This document shows, piece by piece, positions 52,340-63,909 of a stretch of DNA of 64,000 nucleotides. Below the pieces are notes generated by a model, which saw only the letters and a program-made list of their open reading frames with translations, made no database searches and was not told the DNA's origin. Source of the stretch: Yersinia aldovae ATCC 35236 (GTDB lineage: Bacteria > Pseudomonadota > Gammaproteobacteria > Enterobacterales > Enterobacteriaceae); NCBI RefSeq assembly GCF_000173735.1, contig NZ_ACCB01000001.1, positions 207,547 through 271,546 of the forward strand. Reading direction: 5' to 3'. Both the position numbers and the translations under genes were made by a program. Each line of letters starts with the position of its first letter. The stretch's first letter is position 1.

Positions 52340-54398
52340 GGGCAGTCTCCTCACGGAACACGATTTCAGTCTCATGGGTGGTCGGTTTGCTGGCTTTCAA
52401 CGCACGACGCCCCACCAACAGGGCTGAAATCAACATCGTCACCGCGACCAGCATAAAGAACGCACACAGCGCCGCGTTGATCTGGTTGTTGAACACGATG
52501 GTTTCCATGTCCTTAATGCTCTTGGCTGGCGCGATTAATACCCCTTGCTCAACACCGGCGGAGAATTTCTTCGCTTGTGCCAGGAAGCCAATGCTCGGTT
52601 TCTCATGGAATATCTTCTGCCAACCTGCGGTCATTGAGGTAATAAATAGCCAGATGGTGGGCACAATGGTCACCCAGGCATAGCGCTGTTTCTTCATTTT
52701 AAACAGCACCACGGTACCTAGAATCAGTGCCATTGATGCCAGCATCTGGTTGCCGATACCGAACAGCGGCCACAGGGTATTAATGCCCCCCAACGGATCG
52801 ACCACCCCTTGATAAACAAAGAAGCCCCAGCAAGCGACCGCCACGGTGGTGCCAGATAAGTTACCAAACCACGAGCGGTTATTGGCCAGACTTGGCACCA
52901 CCACGCCGACCAAATCTTGCACCATAAAGCGGCAAGCACGGGTGCCTGCATCGACAGCGGTCAGGATAAACATCGCTTCAAACAGAATGGCAAAGTGATA
53001 CCAGAATGCCATCATATTGCGGCTATTGAATACTTCGCTGATGATATGGGCCATGCCGACGGCAAAGGTCGGCGCACCGCCCGCTCGCGATAGGATAGAG
53101 TTTTCGCCCACATCTTTGGCGATCATCGCCAGAGTTTCAGGGGTAACGACAAATCCCCAACTGTTGATCGCCAATGCCGCACTTTCTACCGTGGTGCCAA
53201 TCAGTGCTGCCGGTGAGTTCATGGCGAAATAGACGCCCGGATCGATAACTGAGGCACAAATTAACGCCATGATAGCGACGAAAGATTCCATCAGCATCGC
53301 ACCGTAACCGATAAACCGAGTGTGACTTTCGCGCTCAATCAGTTTGGGGGTGGTGCCACTGGCTACCAGAGCGTGGAAGCCAGAGATGGCGCCACAAGCA
53401 ATGGTGATAAACAGGAACGGGAACAGGCTACCGGAGAACACTGGGCCGCTACCATCAATAAAGCGAGTGACGGCAGGCATCTTCATTTCAGGCATAGCAA
53501 ATACAATACCAATCGCCAAACCAATAATGACGCCAATTTTCAGGAAAGTGGATAAATAGTCGCGTGGAGCCAGTAACAACCAAACCGGCAATACGGAGGC
53601 AATAAAGCCATAGATAACCAGCACCCAGGTTAGGGTGGTGCCATGCAAGGTAAAGAATGGCCCCCAGTAAGGGTGAGCTGCGATATTACCGCCATAAATG
53701 ATTGCGGCCATCATCAGCACAAAACCGATTAATGACACCTCGGCAATCTTACCTGGCCGGATAAAGCGCATATAAACGCCCATAAACAGCGCGATCGGGA
53801 TGGTTGTGGCGATAGTAAATAAGCCCCAAGGGCTGTCAGCGAGGGCTTTAACTACCACCAGTGCCAGCGCAGATAAGATGATAATCATCACCCCCAATGC
53901 GCCCAACATAGTAATAACCCCAGCAAATGCGCCCAACTCTTGCTTTGCCATTTCCCCAAGCGATCGGCCATCACGGCGGGTAGAGATAAACAGGATCAGG
54001 AAGTCTTGCACTGCTCCGGCCATCATCACCCCGACCAGAATCCAGATAGTGCCCGGTAAGAACCCCATCTGCGCCGCCAAAATTGGCCCGACTAGCGGCC
54101 CGGCTCCGGCGATCGCCGCAAAGTGGTGACCGAACAGCACCCACTTATTGGTTGGCACATAGTCCAAACCGTCATTGCGCCGTTCAGCCGGCGTCAGGCG
54201 ACGGTCATCAAGCTCAAACACATTTTTGGCAATAAACAGACTGTAAAAGCGATAAGCGATGCTGTAACACGCCACCGAGGCAATCACCAGCCAGATGGCA
54301 TTGACATGCTCACCACGGCTCAGTGCCAGCATGGCAAAAGCGAATGCACCAATTAACGCCACTGTCAGCCATATGACGGTGCTCTTTATGTTCTTCAT
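52332..54398 (-). CDS. cstA: Carbon starvation / peptide or pyruvate transporter CstA
   Basis: This is a large inner-membrane protein of 688 residues with about 16-18 helices, from the CstA/BtsT family, which imports peptides or pyruvate under carbon limitation. Conserved blocks include LFGHHFAAIAGAGPLVGPILAAQMG, LFPFLFITIACGAISGFHAL and GVVDPLGGINTLWPLFGIGNQMLA. Sequence and length favour CstA over BtsT. The ATG at 54398 follows AAGGAG. The YbdD-like gene overlaps its stop. Confidence 0.93.
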   Translation of the reverse strand: MKNIKSTVIWLTVALIGAFAFAMLALSRGEHVNAIWLVIASVACYSIAYRFYSLFIAKNVFELDDRRLTPAERRNDGLDYVPTNKWVLFGHHFAAIAGAGPLVGPILAAQMGFLPGTIWILVGVMMAGAVQDFLILFISTRRDGRSLGEMAKQELGAFAGVITMLGALGVMIIILSALALVVVKALADSPWGLFTIATTIPIALFMGVYMRFIRPGKIAEVSLIGFVLMMAAIIYGGNIAAHPYWGPFFTLHGTTLTWVLVIYGFIASVLPVWLLLAPRDYLSTFLKIGVIIGLAIGIVFAMPEMKMPAVTRFIDGSGPVFSGSLFPFLFITIACGAISGFHALVASGTTPKLIERESHTRFIGYGAMLMESFVAIMALICASVIDPGVYFAMNSPAALIGTTVESAALAINSWGFVVTPETLAMIAKDVGENSILSRAGGAPTFAVGMAHIISEVFNSRNMMAFWYHFAILFEAMFILTAVDAGTRACRFMVQDLVGVVVPSLANNRSWFGNLSGTTVAVACWGFFVYQGVVDPLGGINTLWPLFGIGNQMLASMALILGTVVLFKMKKQRYAWVTIVPTIWLFITSMTAGWQKIFHEKPSIGFLAQAKKFSAGVEQGVLIAPAKSIKDMETIVFNNQINAALCAFFMLVAVTMLISALLVGRRALKASKPTTHETEIVFREETARG

Positions 54399-54632
54399 GG
54401 GTAACAACTCCTTCGTTATGTTCGGGGTAAACCCGTCATCAGCACCCGTTTTGGGAAAAAAGATGCAAACCGTTAGTTAACATAGGAGCTTTGATGTGAA
54501 AAAAAAGATGCGGAAGTAAAAACTGTGATCAGTAAATGACTTTAGCGTAACATTCAGTATTGTTTGCTTACATTTTATGACGGCGATCGGCGCAAGTTGG
54601 CGAGGGGCATAACGTGGAATTAAACGGGATAA
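54399..54632 (-). promoter_or_regulatory. cstA promoter region
   Basis: The segment between cstA and the rnb terminator contains TGTGATCAGTAAATGAC near 54525, a half-match to the CRP consensus TGTGA-N6-TCACA. CRP activates cstA in E. coli. The match is weak, so this is only suggestive. Confidence 0.35.
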
Positions 54633-54669
54633 TTAAAAAAAACCGTGGGATGTTGTTACATCTCCACGG
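54633..54669 (-). terminator. Terminator after rnb
   Basis: On the minus strand CCGTGGAGATG / CATCCCACGG is followed by a run of T (plus-strand A run at about 54635-54642), a clear rho-independent terminator. A short perfect palindrome GTTACA-c-TGTAAC (54673-54685) lies between it and the gene. Confidence 0.85.
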
Positions 54670-54710
54670 GTTGTTACACTGTAACGTTGTTATGTTGGGC
54701 CGCCTGCGGC

Positions 54711-56645
54711 TTAGACCACCGGGCGGGCCACTACATTACGGGTTTCCATCCGCACTTCGGCAATGCGAACCTCTATTTTATCGCTCTGGCTGTAAACTGT
54801 TTCACCCTTGATCTGCACCGTGCCGGTTTCCTGGCTGCATACCATTTCATCACGCACCGCATGAATGAACGGTGCCGGGATAAAGGCCACTGCGCCGTTA
54901 TCCAGTAAGCGCACACGCAGGCCGCCACGGGTAACATCAATAATTTCCGCCGCGAAACGGGTATCGGTGCCCGCTTGTGGTTGCAGATAGCGGGCATATA
55001 GCCAGTCGCCGACATCACGTTCAGCCATACGATTCAGGCGGCGACGTTCTGCCAACTGAAGGGTTATCTCATCCTGTGGCTTCTCTGCCTGCTGGCCGCT
55101 AATGATGGCTTTGAGCAGACGGTGATTAACCATGTCGCCGTATTTACGAATTGGCGAGGTCCAGGTTGCATAAGCCTCAAGCCCCAGACCGAAATGTGGC
55201 CCCGGGGTGGTACTGATTTCAGCGAAGGTCTGGAAGCGACGAATGCGGCTATCAAGGAACTGGGTTGGCAGCGCATCAAGATGACGGCGTAACTCGCAGA
55301 AGCCCGGCAGCGTGAGCAGCGCTTGTGGATCGGCCTCAACCCCATTGGCTTGTAGCACTGTCGCGGCTTGTTCAACCAGCGCTGGATCAAATCCGGTATG
55401 GACGTTATAAATCCCAAAGCCAAGATTATCACGCAGGGCAATTGCTGCGCAGACGTTAGCGGCAATCATGCATTCTTCAACAATACGGTTGGCGATGCGG
55501 CGATGTTCAACAATGATATCCAGCACCTCGCCTTTGTCACCGAGCACAAAGCGATAGTCAGGGCGGTCTTTAAACACCAGAGCGTGCTGTTGACGCCAGC
55601 GACTGCGCGCATCACACACCCGTTTTAGCAGCATGACTTGCTCGGCAATATCCGCGTCAGGCGGCTGCCAGCCTGGATTGCCATCCAGCCAGTCGGACAC
55701 GTCGTCATAAACCAGCTTGGCTTTTGACTCAACCCACGCCGCCGAGAAGCGAATATCTTCACCCAAGGCACCATCGGCGGCAATGGTTACGCGACAAACC
55801 AGCACCGCCCTGCGTTGGTTAGGGCGCAAAGAGCAGAGGTTATCGGACAAGTCGCGTGGCAGCATCGGGATGTTAAAGCCCGGCAGATAGTTGGTGAACG
55901 CGCGTTTGCGGGCAATTAAATCCAGCTCACTGTTCTCATCGACATAAGCTGTCGGATCGGCGATAGCAATGGTCAGTAGCAAAGAACCGTCACCTTGGTC
56001 TTTCACGTACAGCGCATCATCCATATCTTCGGTGCTATTGCTGTCGATAGTGACAAAGTTCAGCGCAGTCAGGTCTTCACGCTCAAGCTCAGTGCCGTGT
56101 AAGGCAGATTCGACCATCATGGGAGCTTCACGCTCCAGATTATGGCGCGCCAGTGTGACCCACCACGGGACGAAATGGTCTTCGCCATCGGTGATGAAGG
56201 CAGTCAGATCAGCATTAAAAGCCCGATCACCTTTTAACGGGTGGCGGCGCATTTCGGCCACGGCCCAATCACCGTTCTGGAAGTCGTGCGTCAGTTCACG
56301 CACCGGACGACATTGAATGGAGTCACGTAGCAAAGGGTGGTCAGGCACGATCGATAAACGATCGTCTTTTCTCTGCACCCGGCCAACAAAGCGCGATAAA
56401 AATGGCTCAACCAGTGTTTCCGGCTCAGCAATCTCACGATCTTTATCGGTATGCAAAGTGGCAATAATCCGATCGCCATGCATGACTTTCTTCATCTGTG
56501 GTGGCGGAATAAAGTAACTTTTCTGCCCATCTACCTCAAGAAAGCCAAAGCCTTTCTCAGTCCCTTTAACCACGCCTTCAACGCGCGGGGTCTGAGTGTG
56601 AAGTTGCTGTTTTAGCTGCGCCAGCAGCGGGTTATCTTGAAACAT
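54711..56645 (-). CDS. rnb: Exoribonuclease II
   Basis: RNase II degrades single-stranded RNA from the 3' end. It has 644 residues, the E. coli length. Two N-terminal cold-shock domains (about 1-170) precede the RNB catalytic domain with the aspartates of [15 protein letters not shown]-terminal S1 domain (about 560-644) contains [20 protein letters not shown]. It is monocistronic. Confidence 0.95.
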   Translation of the reverse strand: MFQDNPLLAQLKQQLHTQTPRVEGVVKGTEKGFGFLEVDGQKSYFIPPPQMKKVMHGDRIIATLHTDKDREIAEPETLVEPFLSRFVGRVQRKDDRLSIVPDHPLLRDSIQCRPVRELTHDFQNGDWAVAEMRRHPLKGDRAFNADLTAFITDGEDHFVPWWVTLARHNLEREAPMMVESALHGTELEREDLTALNFVTIDSNSTEDMDDALYVKDQGDGSLLLTIAIADPTAYVDENSELDLIARKRAFTNYLPGFNIPMLPRDLSDNLCSLRPNQRRAVLVCRVTIAADGALGEDIRFSAAWVESKAKLVYDDVSDWLDGNPGWQPPDADIAEQVMLLKRVCDARSRWRQQHALVFKDRPDYRFVLGDKGEVLDIIVEHRRIANRIVEECMIAANVCAAIALRDNLGFGIYNVHTGFDPALVEQAATVLQANGVEADPQALLTLPGFCELRRHLDALPTQFLDSRIRRFQTFAEISTTPGPHFGLGLEAYATWTSPIRKYGDMVNHRLLKAIISGQQAEKPQDEITLQLAERRRLNRMAERDVGDWLYARYLQPQAGTDTRFAAEIIDVTRGGLRVRLLDNGAVAFIPAPFIHAVRDEMVCSQETGTVQIKGETVYSQSDKIEVRIAEVRMETRNVVARPVV

Positions 56646-56842
56646 ATCGTCCAGTGAATGGTGTAGTGAGTGGGGTTAATCCGGCTGACAGTTTTACGCG
56701 AATCAGTCTCTTCGGGCAAGTGGCATATCACGTAGAGAGACAATTCCGTGTCATGGATAACCATTATCATTGATAAGGTGATATCCATTGATAGTATAAA
56801 TATATTGCCCTGCCAGATAACGGCGCAGTTTGGCACAACCTG

Positions 56843-59163
56843 TTAAGCGATGCGCAATGTCTGTGGCGATTGCCAGCGGCGCACGGTAACCGGCACTGAT
56901 TTCGACGTCGGTGTATGGGTTTGGTCACCCACGCTGGAGAGCGGCACCAGCGGATTGGTTTCCGGGTAATAGGCCGCCAGATTGCCGCGCGGAATATCGT
57001 AACTAACCAGTTTAAATCCGCTGACTTTACGGGTAATGCCGTCATTCCACAGTGTTTCAATTTCCACCAAATCGCCATCTTCTAATGCCAGTTCGGCCAA
57101 ATCTTGCGGATTGATAAACAGCACTTCCCGCTGACCATAAACCCCACGATAACGGTCATCCAAACCATAAATAGTGGTGTTGTATTGATCGTGCGAACGT
57201 AACGTTTGTAAGACAAACGGAGCGGCAACGCCAGCCATGTGCGGGAATAGGCTATCTGGCAGCGATGAGGCACAGAACTCAGCTTTGCCACTCGGCGTTG
57301 CAAAGCGCATTTCAGCCGCCGCGCTCCCCAGATAGAAGCCCCGGGTTGCGCGCAACGGGCGTTAAAATCATCAAAACCGGGAATGGTTGCGGCGATATGG
57401 TCACGGATTAGATTGTAGTCATCGGCTAACGCCAGCCAGTCCAATTTTGCGCCATCAAGCGGCTTTTTAGCGAAAACAGCCTGGGCAATCCCACACACAA
57501 TGGCGGTTTCAGCGTGTTGCGTTTCTGCCAGCGGTTTACCCACACCTTCAGAGGCATGAACCATACTGAATGAGTCTTCTACAGTAATGTATTGTGAGCC
57601 GGTGGCTTGCATATCACGTTCAGTACGCCCCAACGTGGGCAATATTAAGGCATTTGCACCGGTTATTAAGTGGCTACGATTCAGTTTGGTACTGATATGA
57701 ACGGTGAGCTGACATGTGCGCAAAGCTTGTGCGGTACGCTCGGTATCGGGTGCCGCTGCCGCCAGATTGCCACCTAACGCAATCAGGACTTTTACGTCGC
57801 CCCGCAGCATGGCTTCAAGCGCCTCTACCGTGTTGTAACCCGCGCGTTGTGGTGGCGTGAAGCCGAAATGGTTACCCAACCGTTCAAGCATCGCCGCTGA
57901 GGGCTTTTCGTCAATTCCCATCGTGCGGTTACCCTGTACATTGCTATGGCCGCGTACCGGACACAACCCCGCGCCGGGTTTACCTAACTGACCGAATAAC
58001 AACTGAAGATTGGTTAACTCGCGCACGGTGATAACGGAGTGTTTGTGCTGGGTCACGCCCATCGCCCACGTCAGGATAATGCGCTCCGCGTGCTGATAAA
58101 TATCGGCTGCATGGCGTATTTGTGACTCACTGAGGCCCGATTGCTGAATAATCTGCGCCCACGAGGTGTTATCGACGGCGGTCAGATAGTCATCAATACC
58201 CTGAGTGTGTGTGGCAATAAATTCGCCATCGAATAAGCCTGACTCACCCTGTGCCAGCCGTGTGCGATGCGTTTCCAGCAGCGCTTTGACCATACCGCGC
58301 ACGGCGGCCATATCCCCACCCAGATTAGGTTGAAAATAAGCAGAACTGATGGGGGAGGATTTAGGCGTTAACATCTCAATGGGATTTTGTGGATCGGCGA
58401 AACGCTCCAGGCCACGCTCACGTAACGTATTGAAACTTACAATGCGTGCGCCACGTTCTTTGGCATGGCGCAGGCTGTGCAACATGCGTGGATGGTTGGT
58501 CCCTGGATTCTGGCCGAAGACAAAAATGGCATCTGCCAGTGCAAAATCCTGCATCCGAATGGTGCCTTTACCCACCCCGATACTCTGTTTAAGCCCGATA
58601 CCACTGGCTTCATGGCACATGTTGGAGCAGTCAGGGAAGTTATTAGTACCTAACATGCGGCCAAATAACTGATACAAATAAGAGGCTTCATTGCTGGCAC
58701 GGCCAGAGGTATATAACGCCAACTGATCCGGGTTATCCAGATCAGTAATATGTTGTGCTATCAGCTCAAACGCCGCTTGCCAACTGATCGGTTGATAATG
58801 GTCGGTGTGCGGGTTGTAGCGCATTGGATGCGTTATCCGGCCCTGATATTCGAGAAAATAGTCACTTTGCTGGCGCAATGTGGTCAGGCTGTGTTCGGCA
58901 AAAAACGGCGGCTCTACCGCTTTGCGGGTAGCTTCCCAACTGACTGCTTTAGCCCCGTTCTCGCAAAAGCTGAAGGTGCTGTGATTATCATCACCCCAGG
59001 CACAGCCTGGGCAGTCGAACCCCTTGACCTGATTGACGCGCAGTAGATTGCGAATGTTGTTTAATGCCTGTTTGCTGTCCAGAACAAAACGCGTGGTCGC
59101 TTCAAGCGATCCCCATCCCCCAGCCGCGCCGGTATAGGGTTTTATTGCCGATTTAAATTTCAT
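56843..59163 (-). pseudogene. ydeP: YdeP-like molybdopterin oxidoreductase, frameshifted
   Basis: Together two frames encode a YdeP-type (FdhF-like) oxidoreductase of about 770 residues, linked in E. coli to acid resistance. The first part (59163 down to about 57340) has YTGAAGGWGSLE, FDCPGCAW, NNFPDCSNMCHEASG and GHSNVQGNRTMGI. It reads ...FNARCAQPG and then shifts. The second resumes GFYLGSAAAEMRFATPSGKAEF and has RSHDQYNTTIYGLDDRYRGVYGQR. One more base in the four-base run at 57339-57342 (C4 on the plus strand) restores QPGGFYLG. Either a true 1-bp deletion or a homopolymer miscall. Confidence 0.85.
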
Positions 59164-59448
59164 AATAAGCCGCAGGTGCTTTTTTTGTTTCAAACAAGTA
59201 ACAAAATAATTAATTGTTTGAGTGGATTTTGTCACAAGTCTAGTGGGGCGCGGCGGGGGAGTCTAATCGAATAGTGCGATCACCACATCAAGCGGGCTTA
59301 TCGTGAGAAATAGAGCGACAAAGAACTCAACATTGATGCTAAGGCCGAACCAAGGGCAAACGTGCTGTTCGGGGCATCACCGCGTAAACTGCCGGCGCGC
59401 CCGCCTTGGGTGCGCCGACTTGATGATTAAGTTGTCACCGTGCGCATA

Positions 59449-60090
59449 TTAATGCTCTGGATAGACCTTCTCTTTAAACTCGCATAAATCCTCAATAATG
59501 CATGAACCGCAGCGTGGCTTACGGGCAATACAGGTATAGCGGCCATGCAGGATAAGCCAATGATGGCAATCGAGTTTAAATTCTGCTGGCACCACTTTGA
59601 GAAGTTTGGCTTCAACCTGATCAACATTGCTGCCTGGAGCAAAGCCGGTACGATTACAAACACGGAATATATGGGTATCCACTGCAATGGTTGGCCAGCC
59701 AAAGGCGGTATTCAGTACCACATTGGCGGTTTTGCGCCCCACACCGGGCAGGGCTTCGAGTGCTGCCCGGTCTTCCGGCACCTCACCCTGATGCTTTTCC
59801 AGCAGAATACGGCAGGTTTTAATCACATTCTCAGCTTTGGTATTAAACAAACCAATAGTTTTGATATATGACTTAACACCATCCACACCTAAATCCAGTA
59901 TCGCTTGAGGCGTATTGGCCACCGGATAAAGTTTGGCGGTGGCCTTGTTGACACTCACGTCGGTGGCTTGGGCTGACAGCAGTACAGATATCAGCAGCTC
60001 AAAAGGTGAGGTGTAGACCAGTTCGGTGGTGGGGTGCGGGTCGTTATCCCGCAGGCGGGTCAGAATTGCGACACGTTTCTCTTGGTTCAT
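59449..60090 (-). CDS. nth: Endonuclease III
   Basis: This is a base-excision repair glycosylase/AP lyase for oxidised pyrimidines. It has 213 residues. It shows the helix-hairpin-helix [14 protein letters not shown] with the catalytic Lys, the catalytic Asp in AVDTHIFRV and the C-terminal [4Fe-4S] set C-X6-C-X2-C-X5-C in [17 protein letters not shown]. It overlaps rsxE by 4 bp, as the last gene of the rsx-nth operon. Confidence 0.96.
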   Translation of the reverse strand: MNQEKRVAILTRLRDNDPHPTTELVYTSPFELLISVLLSAQATDVSVNKATAKLYPVANTPQAILDLGVDGVKSYIKTIGLFNTKAENVIKTCRILLEKHQGEVPEDRAALEALPGVGRKTANVVLNTAFGWPTIAVDTHIFRVCNRTGFAPGSNVDQVEAKLLKVVPAEFKLDCHHWLILHGRYTCIARKPRCGSCIIEDLCEFKEKVYPEH

Positions 60091-60788
60091 AAGGCTTTCT
60101 CAGCATCTCCATCCTGAAGTTGCGGCGTAGCCGCCAATGATCGGGCTTTACGCGCTTTGATTTTTTCGTCGATGACATATTTACCCGCCAGCAGTAACCC
60201 GAGGCCAATAAAAGCCCCCGGTGGCAGCATCGCCAGCAGGAATGGGCTGTCCAGATGCAGAACGTCAATACGTAGCACTTTTGCCCAGTCGCCCAGCAGC
60301 ATATCGGCACCGTCGAATAAAGTACCGTTCCCCAGAATTTCACGTAACGATCCTAGCACGAACAATGCACCGGTTGCGCCAAGCCCCATTGCCAGCCCAT
60401 CCAGCGCCGATAAACCAACCGGGTTCTTAGCTGCGTAAGCCTCAGCGCGGCCAATAACGATACAGTTAGTGACAATCAGCGGGATGAATATCCCCAGTGA
60501 TTGATATAAACCAAAGGCATAGGCATTGATCAGCATTTGTACCGTGCTGACCACTGAGGCAATAATCATCACGTAAATAGGAATACGGATTTCATTTGGT
60601 ACCCAACGGCGCAGGGCTGACACGGCGGTATTGGTACACACCAACACCAGTGTGGTGGCTAAACCTAGCCCCAGAGCATTGGTCGCGGTAGACGAGACGG
60701 CTAACAGCGGGCAAAGCCCCAGCAATTGCACCAGTGCGGAGTTATTTTTCCATAACCCCTGCGCCAACAGATCTTTTGCTTCACTCAT
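60087..60788 (-). CDS. rsxE: Electron transport complex subunit RsxE
   Basis: This is an integral membrane subunit of the Rsx/Rnf ion-coupled electron transport complex. It has 233 residues from [11 protein letters not shown], with about six helices ([32 protein letters not shown] is the first pair). The ATG at 60788 overlaps the end of rsxG. A start five codons upstream is possible. Confidence 0.94.
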   Translation of the reverse strand: MSEAKDLLAQGLWKNNSALVQLLGLCPLLAVSSTATNALGLGLATTLVLVCTNTAVSALRRWVPNEIRIPIYVMIIASVVSTVQMLINAYAFGLYQSLGIFIPLIVTNCIVIGRAEAYAAKNPVGLSALDGLAMGLGATGALFVLGSLREILGNGTLFDGADMLLGDWAKVLRIDVLHLDSPFLLAMLPPGAFIGLGLLLAGKYVIDEKIKARKARSLAATPQLQDGDAEKAL

Positions 60789-61414
60789 GGATTGCCTCCG
60801 CAAGGGGGTAAGTTTGCGAGTTTCATGGGCAGCGTCTCCAGATACAGCGTGGTATTCTTCACGGCTTTCACCACCGCGCGAGGGGTGATGGTGGCACCGG
60901 TAAACTGATCATAACGGCCACCGTCTTTCTTCACCGCCCAGCGTTTATCTTGCTCACCGGCCACATGTTGCCCGCTGAAATGAGAGATCCAATCTGAAAT
61001 GCGGATATCGATTTTATCACCAAGGCCCGGCGTTTCATGGTGCTCAACGACGCGACTGCCCAGCACGTTACCGTGGAAATCTGCGCCAACCAATAATTGG
61101 ATAGCACCAGAGTAGCCATCAGGGGCTGTAGTCTCGATGGCGGCAGCCACCGGCGTATCGCCTCGGCGCGCCAGATAGAGCCGGTGGGGGGCCATATTGC
61201 CGAGTGCAATATCAGTGACAACGTAACATTCCCCTTGCATGTCATTATCATAAAATTCTGCTGGAACCACCTGATCCAGCAACGCTTTTTGTTGCAGGGC
61301 GGCTTGATGAGCAATGGTATTTTCGGTCAATGCGTTAACCACGGCGGTTAATCCGGTCGCACCTGCGGCAAACAATGCCAGCGTGATGCCGTGACGCTTC
61401 ATGGTTTTGAGCAT
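60785..61414 (-). CDS. rsxG: Electron transport complex subunit RsxG
   Basis: This is a periplasm-facing Rsx subunit carrying covalent FMN. It has 209 residues with one N-terminal membrane helix (about 9-28) and the flavinylation motif [14 protein letters not shown], in which the Thr of TGAT is modified in homologues. It lies 9 bp after rsxD and overlaps rsxE. Confidence 0.94.
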   Translation of the reverse strand: MLKTMKRHGITLALFAAGATGLTAVVNALTENTIAHQAALQQKALLDQVVPAEFYDNDMQGECYVVTDIALGNMAPHRLYLARRGDTPVAAAIETTAPDGYSGAIQLLVGADFHGNVLGSRVVEHHETPGLGDKIDIRISDWISHFSGQHVAGEQDKRWAVKKDGGRYDQFTGATITPRAVVKAVKNTTLYLETLPMKLANLPPCGGNP

Positions 61415-61423
61415 AACGGCTCC

Positions 61424-62506
61424 TTATTTATGTCCATAGACGCGTGGTTGGGTGTAGTGATCAATCAGCGGAACCGTAATGTTAGCCAGTAACACAGCAA
61501 AAGCAACGCCATCGGGATAGCCGCCATAAACCCGGATTAACCACACTAAAATACCGATTAATGCGCCGAAGATCAGGCGTCCCCGTGGCGTGGTGGAGGC
61601 GCTGACCGGATCAGTGGCAATAAAAAATGCCCCCAACATGGTGGCACCAGAAAACAGATGCAGCATTGGTGAGGCAAAACTTTGTGGCGCAATCATCCAA
61701 CTGATGGCCGCACAGCCGGCCAACGCCAGCAGGAAACTGACGGGGATGTGCCAATGGATAGCTTTACGCCACAGCAACAATAGCCCGCCCGCCAGGAAGC
61801 CAATATTAACCCATTGCCAGCCTACGCCGCCCAGCGCGCCTGCAAAAATCGGCTGTTGCATCACCTGTTGCGCCGGTTGTGAACGCAGCGCTGTTTTAAA
61901 GGTATCGAGCGGTGTGGCCTGGCTGACACCGTCATAACCTATCTGCAATTGATGAATGCCGGCCCCGGTGTGGGTGTAACCGGTGAAAATGGTTGAAAAG
62001 GCATCATAAAACCCCACCGGTGTACCTTGTAGCGGCAGTGGCGGCAACCAACTGGTCATTTGCACTGGGAATGAAATAAGTAGAACCACATAGCCGACCA
62101 TTGCTGGGTTAAACGGATTTTGCCCCAGCCCGCCGTAGAGCTGTTTGGCAATGACAATAGCAAACAGGGTACCTAACACAATCATCCACCACGGGGCCAG
62201 GGGCGGCAAACTTATCCCCAGCAGCAAACCGGTGAGCAGGGCGGAGTTATCTTGTAACCGAACCAGCACCGGCTGTCGGCGTAATTGCAAAACCGCCCCT
62301 TCTGCCAGCAGAGCGGTAACCACTGCCAGCGCAACTTGAATCAGGCTGCCATAACCAAAAAACCAGGTTTGAGCGATGATGCCGGGGATGCAGGCCAGCA
62401 TGACCAGCAGCATGATACTGCGAGTACTGCGCTGATTGTGGGTAAAAGGAGAACTGGCAATCTGCAACCCTTTGTTTTGGGACGCTGTTACGGGCCTGAA
62501 TTTCAT
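61424..62506 (-). CDS. rsxD: Electron transport complex subunit RsxD
   Basis: This is a multi-pass membrane subunit with covalent FMN, 360 residues beginning [32 protein letters not shown]. The flavinylation motif is [19 protein letters not shown]. In other enterobacteria rsxC lies directly upstream; here the gap is about 1.4 kb and contains a gene on the opposite strand, so rsxDGE-nth probably needs its own promoter. Confidence 0.94.
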   Translation of the reverse strand: MKFRPVTASQNKGLQIASSPFTHNQRSTRSIMLLVMLACIPGIIAQTWFFGYGSLIQVALAVVTALLAEGAVLQLRRQPVLVRLQDNSALLTGLLLGISLPPLAPWWMIVLGTLFAIVIAKQLYGGLGQNPFNPAMVGYVVLLISFPVQMTSWLPPLPLQGTPVGFYDAFSTIFTGYTHTGAGIHQLQIGYDGVSQATPLDTFKTALRSQPAQQVMQQPIFAGALGGVGWQWVNIGFLAGGLLLLWRKAIHWHIPVSFLLALAGCAAISWMIAPQSFASPMLHLFSGATMLGAFFIATDPVSASTTPRGRLIFGALIGILVWLIRVYGGYPDGVAFAVLLANITVPLIDHYTQPRVYGHK

Positions 62507-62986
62507 GAAATTGCAACCATATGTCGAATATTTATTAGAGTGGTCAAACGCAGCAAGCTACTCTTACCGACGCCAATACACCCAACCGTCAGGGGGATAA
62601 TATTTTTGCCGCATTCTACCCTATTCGGGCAAGGTGTAATACGTCTTAATCAGTAGGGTTATTATCGCTAATGCGCAGGGGATTAAACCCGCCGTGGTGA
62701 CGAATAGATATTATTAACCTTTAGATTTAACTTGCAATTCATATCGAGATAGTAACAAACAAATAGTTGAACCGACTGTTCAGATAGCGAAAAATAATTA
62801 GGATTATCGCCTGCCTGGCATGTTTAAAATTAGTGGTTTGATAGTAATATTAGTTTCTGTTGATTACTCAATTAACTGTATATTAACAAGTTATTAGCTT
62901 TATCAATTGGTGTTGAGAAAAGCATTGGCATAATGATAGATTAATGTAGAGTATGCAGAGTAATTATATATTTAAAGAATAATGAG
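62507..62986. promoter_or_regulatory. Divergent control region between rsxD and Rob-like gene
   Basis: About 480 bp, AT-rich towards the regulator gene, separate the divergent genes. A sequence AATGCGCAGGGGATTAAAC (62669-62687) partly fits the marbox pattern recognised by MarA/SoxS/Rob (GCGC in place of GCAC, and an intact RYYAAAY end). It could allow the regulator to act on rsxDGE or itself. The match is weak. Confidence 0.4.
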
Positions 62987-63874
62987 ATGATAAACGACGA
63001 CATATTATTTATAGAAGAGTTAATTGAATGGATAGAAATTAATTTAGAGAAAAGGCCCACACTGGACGATGTGGCGAAGATTTCTGGATATTCAAAATGG
63101 CATCTGCAACGGAAATTTAAAAGTATTGTCGGATTACAGTTGGCTTCCTATATCCGTGGCCGGGTGCTAACCCGAGCGGCAGTGGCATTGCGCATCTCGC
63201 GGCGGCCAATCGTCGGTATTTCTGATGAGCTAGGTTTTGACTCGCAACAGACCTTCACTCGCACCTTTAAAAAGCGCTTTGGCGTGACGCCGAACAGTTT
63301 TCGCCAGATGGAACACTGGGATGTGCAGGGAATGATCCCCCGGTTTGGTTTCTGCGAAAATTATACGCCAGAAATTAATCGAGTATCGCTAACGGAGCAA
63401 CAACTGGTTGGTTTTACCCGCCGTTTGAACTTTGATGAACGTAACCATTGCAGCGGCCAACACTCATCCTGCATGGCAATGAAAGATGAAATCTTGCTCG
63501 ATTTCTTTAAAGAAGTGAACTTCTCCTGCCAGCGCGTTTACTCCATATTCTCTGCCAAGGATTGCCAACAGGGGCAGAATGGCGTGTTTTACTCCACGGC
63601 CATCGACAAAGAGAAAAGACATGAAATTCAGGGCAACCGTGAGGTTGATCATATCGTTATCCCGGCGGGCGAGTTTTTATCAATTTCTCATCAGGGCAGT
63701 GCCAAAGAGTGCGTAAAGTTCTCGACTTACCTGTTTAATGACGTGCTGCCTAAGTTGCGTAATGACGTTGATAGTGGCATTGAGATGGAAGTTATCGAAA
63801 TAGACAACTGCCATGCTGAATCTAAGCTGCGGGATATTGCGGTGGTTTACCGTTATCTGATGGCGGTAAATTAA
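62987..63874 (+). CDS. Rob/MarA-like AraC-family regulator with GyrI-like domain
   Basis: This 295-residue protein has two helix-turn-helix motifs at the N-terminus (about 8-107: RPTLDDVAKISGYSKWHLQRKFKSIVG and ISDELGFDSQQTFTRTFKKRFGVTPNSFR). They are very like those of E. coli Rob, MarA and SoxS. The C-terminal part (about 125-293) fits the GyrI-like ligand-binding domain found in Rob. Relatives control multidrug efflux and oxidative stress genes. It lies on the opposite strand inside the rsx operon, converging on rsxC and diverging from rsxD. Confidence 0.88.
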   Translation: MINDDILFIEELIEWIEINLEKRPTLDDVAKISGYSKWHLQRKFKSIVGLQLASYIRGRVLTRAAVALRISRRPIVGISDELGFDSQQTFTRTFKKRFGVTPNSFRQMEHWDVQGMIPRFGFCENYTPEINRVSLTEQQLVGFTRRLNFDERNHCSGQHSSCMAMKDEILLDFFKEVNFSCQRVYSIFSAKDCQQGQNGVFYSTAIDKEKRHEIQGNREVDHIVIPAGEFLSISHQGSAKECVKFSTYLFNDVLPKLRNDVDSGIEMEVIEIDNCHAESKLRDIAVVYRYLMAVN

Positions 63875-63909
63875 CGCCCAGCCCCCAAAGGAGGCGCTGA
63901 GCGCGGAGG

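Noticed and set aside
59390..59422. GC-rich hairpin after nth as a terminator
   Set aside because: CGGCGC / GCGCCG arms can pair, but no T run follows on the nth strand and the loop is long, so it was not listed.
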